Of a DNA stretch of 64,000 nt, positions 62,284-64,000 are shown piece by piece (the stretch's first letter is position 1; every line of letters starts with the position of its first letter). The notes below the pieces were generated by a model. That model was given only the letters and a program-made list of their open reading frames with translations. It was not told the origin of the DNA and did no database searches. A program made the position numbers and the translations under genes. This stretch comes from Myxococcales bacterium (GTDB taxonomy: Bacteria > Myxococcota_A > Polyangia > Polyangiales > Polyangiaceae), in contig JADJCA010000013.1 of the NCBI GenBank assembly GCA_016703425.1, positions 310,001 through 374,000 of the forward strand. The letters are read 5' to 3'.

Positions 62284-63063
62284 ATGACGATCGACTCCGC
62301 GCCGGGCATGCCCACAGTTCGCTCACGCATGACGGTCGACGTTCAGTGCGTCGGGCCAAGGGAGCTCGTGACGCACCTCACCGAGCTCCTCCTTTCGAAG
62401 AACATTTCGGCCGTTCCCGTGACGGAGGAGGGCCGCCTCGTCGGCGTCGTGTCAACGACGGACCTCGTCGCGGAGCTCGCTCGAACACCCGGCCCGAACG
62501 AAGGGCCGCGGCTCGCAGCCGACGTGGCCCAGAGGCCGGTCGTCACCATCAACGGTGACGCGACGCTCGCGGCGGCGGCGGCGCTCTTCCAGAAGGAGCG
62601 CATCCATCGACTCGTGGTCGGTGACGGCACCACCGTCGAGGGCGTCCTCACGCCGCGCGACTTGCTCAATGATGTGAAGGCCCGGCCACGTGACCTCTTG
62701 CTCTCCGCGCTGATGGTCCGCGCCCTCGCGACGGTCGACATCGGCGACACCGTCGACGAGGCGGTCGCGCTGCTCGGCCGCGCGCAAGTCCACGGGCTCG
62801 TAGTCAAGGACGGCTCGCGTCCCGTCGGGGTGTTCACGCATCGCGAGGCGCTGCAGTCGCGGAAGCTCCCCGCAGCGCTCCGCGCTCAGCCTGTCGAAGA
62901 CGTCATGAGCTACGAGACCATCTGCCTCGACGATGACACGCCCGTGCATCGCGGCGCCGCGTACATGCTCGCGATGGACGTGCGGCGCATCCTCGTGGTG
63001 AAGAGCGGTCACCTCGTCGGTATCGTCAGCGCCCTCGACTTGGCCGGCACGCTCGCCATGTAA
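62284..63063 (+). CDS. Four-CBS-domain protein
   Basis: 259 residues containing four CBS motifs in two Bateman pairs: MTVDVQCVGPRELVTHLTELLLSKNISAVPVTEEGRLVGVVSTTDL, then VVTINGDATLAAAAALFQKERIHRLVVGDG, ATVDIGDTVDEAVALLGRAQVHGLVVKDG and ICLDDDTPVHRGAAYMLAMDVRRILVVKSGHLVGIVSALDL. CBS pairs bind adenine nucleotides such as AMP or ATP and act as energy sensors. No catalytic domain is attached. It starts 8 bp after boxA and is likely cotranscribed, so it could regulate aromatic degradation, though this is inference. Confidence 0.9.
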   Translation: MTIDSAPGMPTVRSRMTVDVQCVGPRELVTHLTELLLSKNISAVPVTEEGRLVGVVSTTDLVAELARTPGPNEGPRLAADVAQRPVVTINGDATLAAAAALFQKERIHRLVVGDGTTVEGVLTPRDLLNDVKARPRDLLLSALMVRALATVDIGDTVDEAVALLGRAQVHGLVVKDGSRPVGVFTHREALQSRKLPAALRAQPVEDVMSYETICLDDDTPVHRGAAYMLAMDVRRILVVKSGHLVGIVSALDLAGTLAM

Positions 63064-63080
63064 TCGGGCACAATGGCGCG

Positions 63081-64000
63081 ATGCGTTGCGCGCTCGTGCT
63101 CTTCGCCGTCGCTTCGGCCCTAGCGGCCTGCGTGAGGAGCGCGCCTCCCGCGAGCCCGATGCTTGCGGCACCGCCGGCAGAAGCCCCGACGCCCGCGCCG
63201 CAGAAGACGCGCCCCCAGCTCCCGATGGGCGGCCGGGAGATCTTCCCGTCCCACCGCCTCGTGGGCTTCTGCGGAACCCCCGGCGCACCGGCGCTCGGGA
63301 AGCTCATGGGAAATTTGTCACAACGCGCCGCGGAGCTCGCGACCTACGCGAAGAAGTACGAAAACGGTCGCAAGGTGCTCCCGGTCTTCGAGCTGATCGC
63401 TGTGGTGGTGCAGGGCATCGCAGGCCCCGACGGCAAGTACCGTAGGCGGGTCCCGGAATCGGTCATCGACGCGTACCTGAAGGCGGCCCGCGAAGCCAAG
63501 GCGTTGCTCCTCCTCAACGTGCAGCCGGGTCACTCGGACTTCATGACGGAAGTGAAGCTCTTTGAGCGCTTCCTCCGCGAGCCCGATGTGGGCATCGCGC
63601 TCGACCCCGAGTGGGCCATGAAGCCGAAGCAGAAGCCTGGCGTCTACTACGGCCAGTCCAACGGTCCGACGGTCAACGAGGTCGCCGAATACATGTCGAA
63701 GCTCGTCAAAGAGCACGACCTGCCGGAGAAGGCGCTCGTCTTTCACCAAATGAATGACTACGTCTTCAAAGACGACGCGGCGCTCAAGGAGTTTCCCGGC
63801 GTGGTGCTCATCAAGAGCGTCGATGGGCTCGGCCCCAAGGCCGCCAAGATCGTCACGTACAAGTTCCTCATGAAGACGACGCCGCCGATCGTGCACGCGG
63901 GGTTCAAGCTCTTCTTCGACGAAGACACGCAGCGCGGAAGCAAGCTCATGACACCCGACGAAGTGCTGGCGCTGTCGCCGGAGCCCGAGTACGTCATGTA
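63081..64000 (+). CDS. Lipoprotein of unknown function, 3' end outside window
   Basis: ATG 63081 begins MRCALVLFAVASALAACVRS, a lipoprotein signal with Cys17 in LAAC, 17 bp after the CBS gene. The Ala/Pro-rich linker leads to an alpha/beta domain with IFPSHRLVGFCGTPGAPALG, LPVFELIAVVVQGIAGPDG, LLLLNVQPGHSDFMTEVKLFERFL, VGIALDPEWAM and VFHQMNDYVFKDD, layout suggestive of a TIM-barrel. About 306 residues are visible and the frame is open to the last base, so the stop is beyond the window. I recognise the layout but no specific family. It may be part of the box operon region or independent. Confidence 0.75.
   Translation, partial: MRCALVLFAVASALAACVRSAPPASPMLAAPPAEAPTPAPQKTRPQLPMGGREIFPSHRLVGFCGTPGAPALGKLMGNLSQRAAELATYAKKYENGRKVLPVFELIAVVVQGIAGPDGKYRRRVPESVIDAYLKAAREAKALLLLNVQPGHSDFMTEVKLFERFLREPDVGIALDPEWAMKPKQKPGVYYGQSNGPTVNEVAEYMSKLVKEHDLPEKALVFHQMNDYVFKDDAALKEFPGVVLIKSVDGLGPKAAKIVTYKFLMKTTPPIVHAGFKLFFDEDTQRGSKLMTPDEVLALSPEPEYVM

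Noticed and set aside
1..64000. tRNA, rRNA, CRISPR arrays, insertion sequences, attachment sites and prophage genes
   Set aside because: Looked for by eye on both strands; no cloverleaf-like tRNA ends, repeat-spacer series, transposase motifs or phage structural genes were recognised. The S74 domain is phage-related in origin but stands in a lasso operon, without other phage genes.

Overview
This is a high-GC window (roughly two thirds G+C by eye) whose gene content points to a myxobacterium of the Polyangiales/Sorangiineae type. The signs are Hanks-type Ser/Thr kinases with membrane anchors and Pro/Ala-rich linkers, many lipoproteins of unknown function, GTG/TTG starts, strings of ATGA/GTGA overlaps, and a mixture of core and accessory genes without phage or IS elements. 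I saw no rRNA, tRNA, CRISPR array or transposase.

Layout. 1-5.8 kb: envelope proteins, including a TPR protein, a transmembrane Ser/Thr kinase and a lipoprotein overlapping it. 5.9-8.6 kb: RNA-modification genes (a TrmA/RlmD-type methyltransferase and tilS) and a small Cys-cluster protein. 9.0-11.0 kb: ftsH. 11.16 kb: a lone double-glycine-leader peptide. 11.6-15.2 kb: gap-pgk-tpiA-secG. 15.2-16.5 kb: a polytopic membrane protein resembling sugar transferases. 16.5-22.5 kb, minus strand: a lasso-peptide operon in the order nucleotidyltransferase, precursor, cyclase, HPr-kinase-like kinase, B1 (RRE), B2 (protease), ABC exporter. 22.7-25.7 kb: TerB-like protein, M48 peptidase with a TerB-like tail, pirin, lipoprotein. 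25.8-34.8 kb: B12-binding radical SAM protein, SNF2 helicase, CopD-like membrane protein and several unknowns. 34.8-43.4 kb, minus strand: a tightly coupled operon of GT2 synthase, histidine kinase, response regulator, a giant HEAT-repeat protein and a lipoprotein resembling six-hairpin glycosidases. 43.7-49.4 kb: KAS III, DUF481 outer-membrane protein, GNAT-like protein, unknowns. 49.4-58.6 kb, minus strand: Crp/Fnr regulator, nirK with fused cytochrome c, FGE-like protein, Sco, HiPIP, NnrS, ClC channel and a cytosolic Ser/Thr kinase, followed upstream by a class III cyclase. 58.7-63.1 kb: a frameshifted SDR-like gene, boxB and boxA (aerobic benzoyl-CoA epoxidation), a four-CBS protein and a lipoprotein cut by the window edge.

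The most remarkable locus is the lasso operon. Its only visible precursor (21090-21569) carries a textbook lasso leader (YxxP, Gly, penultimate Thr) and a core-like segment starting with Gly and placing Asp at position 8. It then runs directly into a domain that reads as a Peptidase_S74 intramolecular chaperone, with a Ser-x4-Lys pair of the kind used for autocleavage. Cleavage before that Ser would leave a 17-residue core ending in Ser, the type of residue that lasso HPr-like kinases phosphorylate. The cyclase gene is frameshifted and has an altered active-site motif, so the operon is either decaying or affected by a base-calling error.

The nitrite-reduction block carries two nearly identical 16-bp palindromes, one about 50 bp upstream of nirK and one about 60 bp upstream of the HiPIP gene. 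They are good candidates for the binding site of the adjacent Crp/Fnr regulator.
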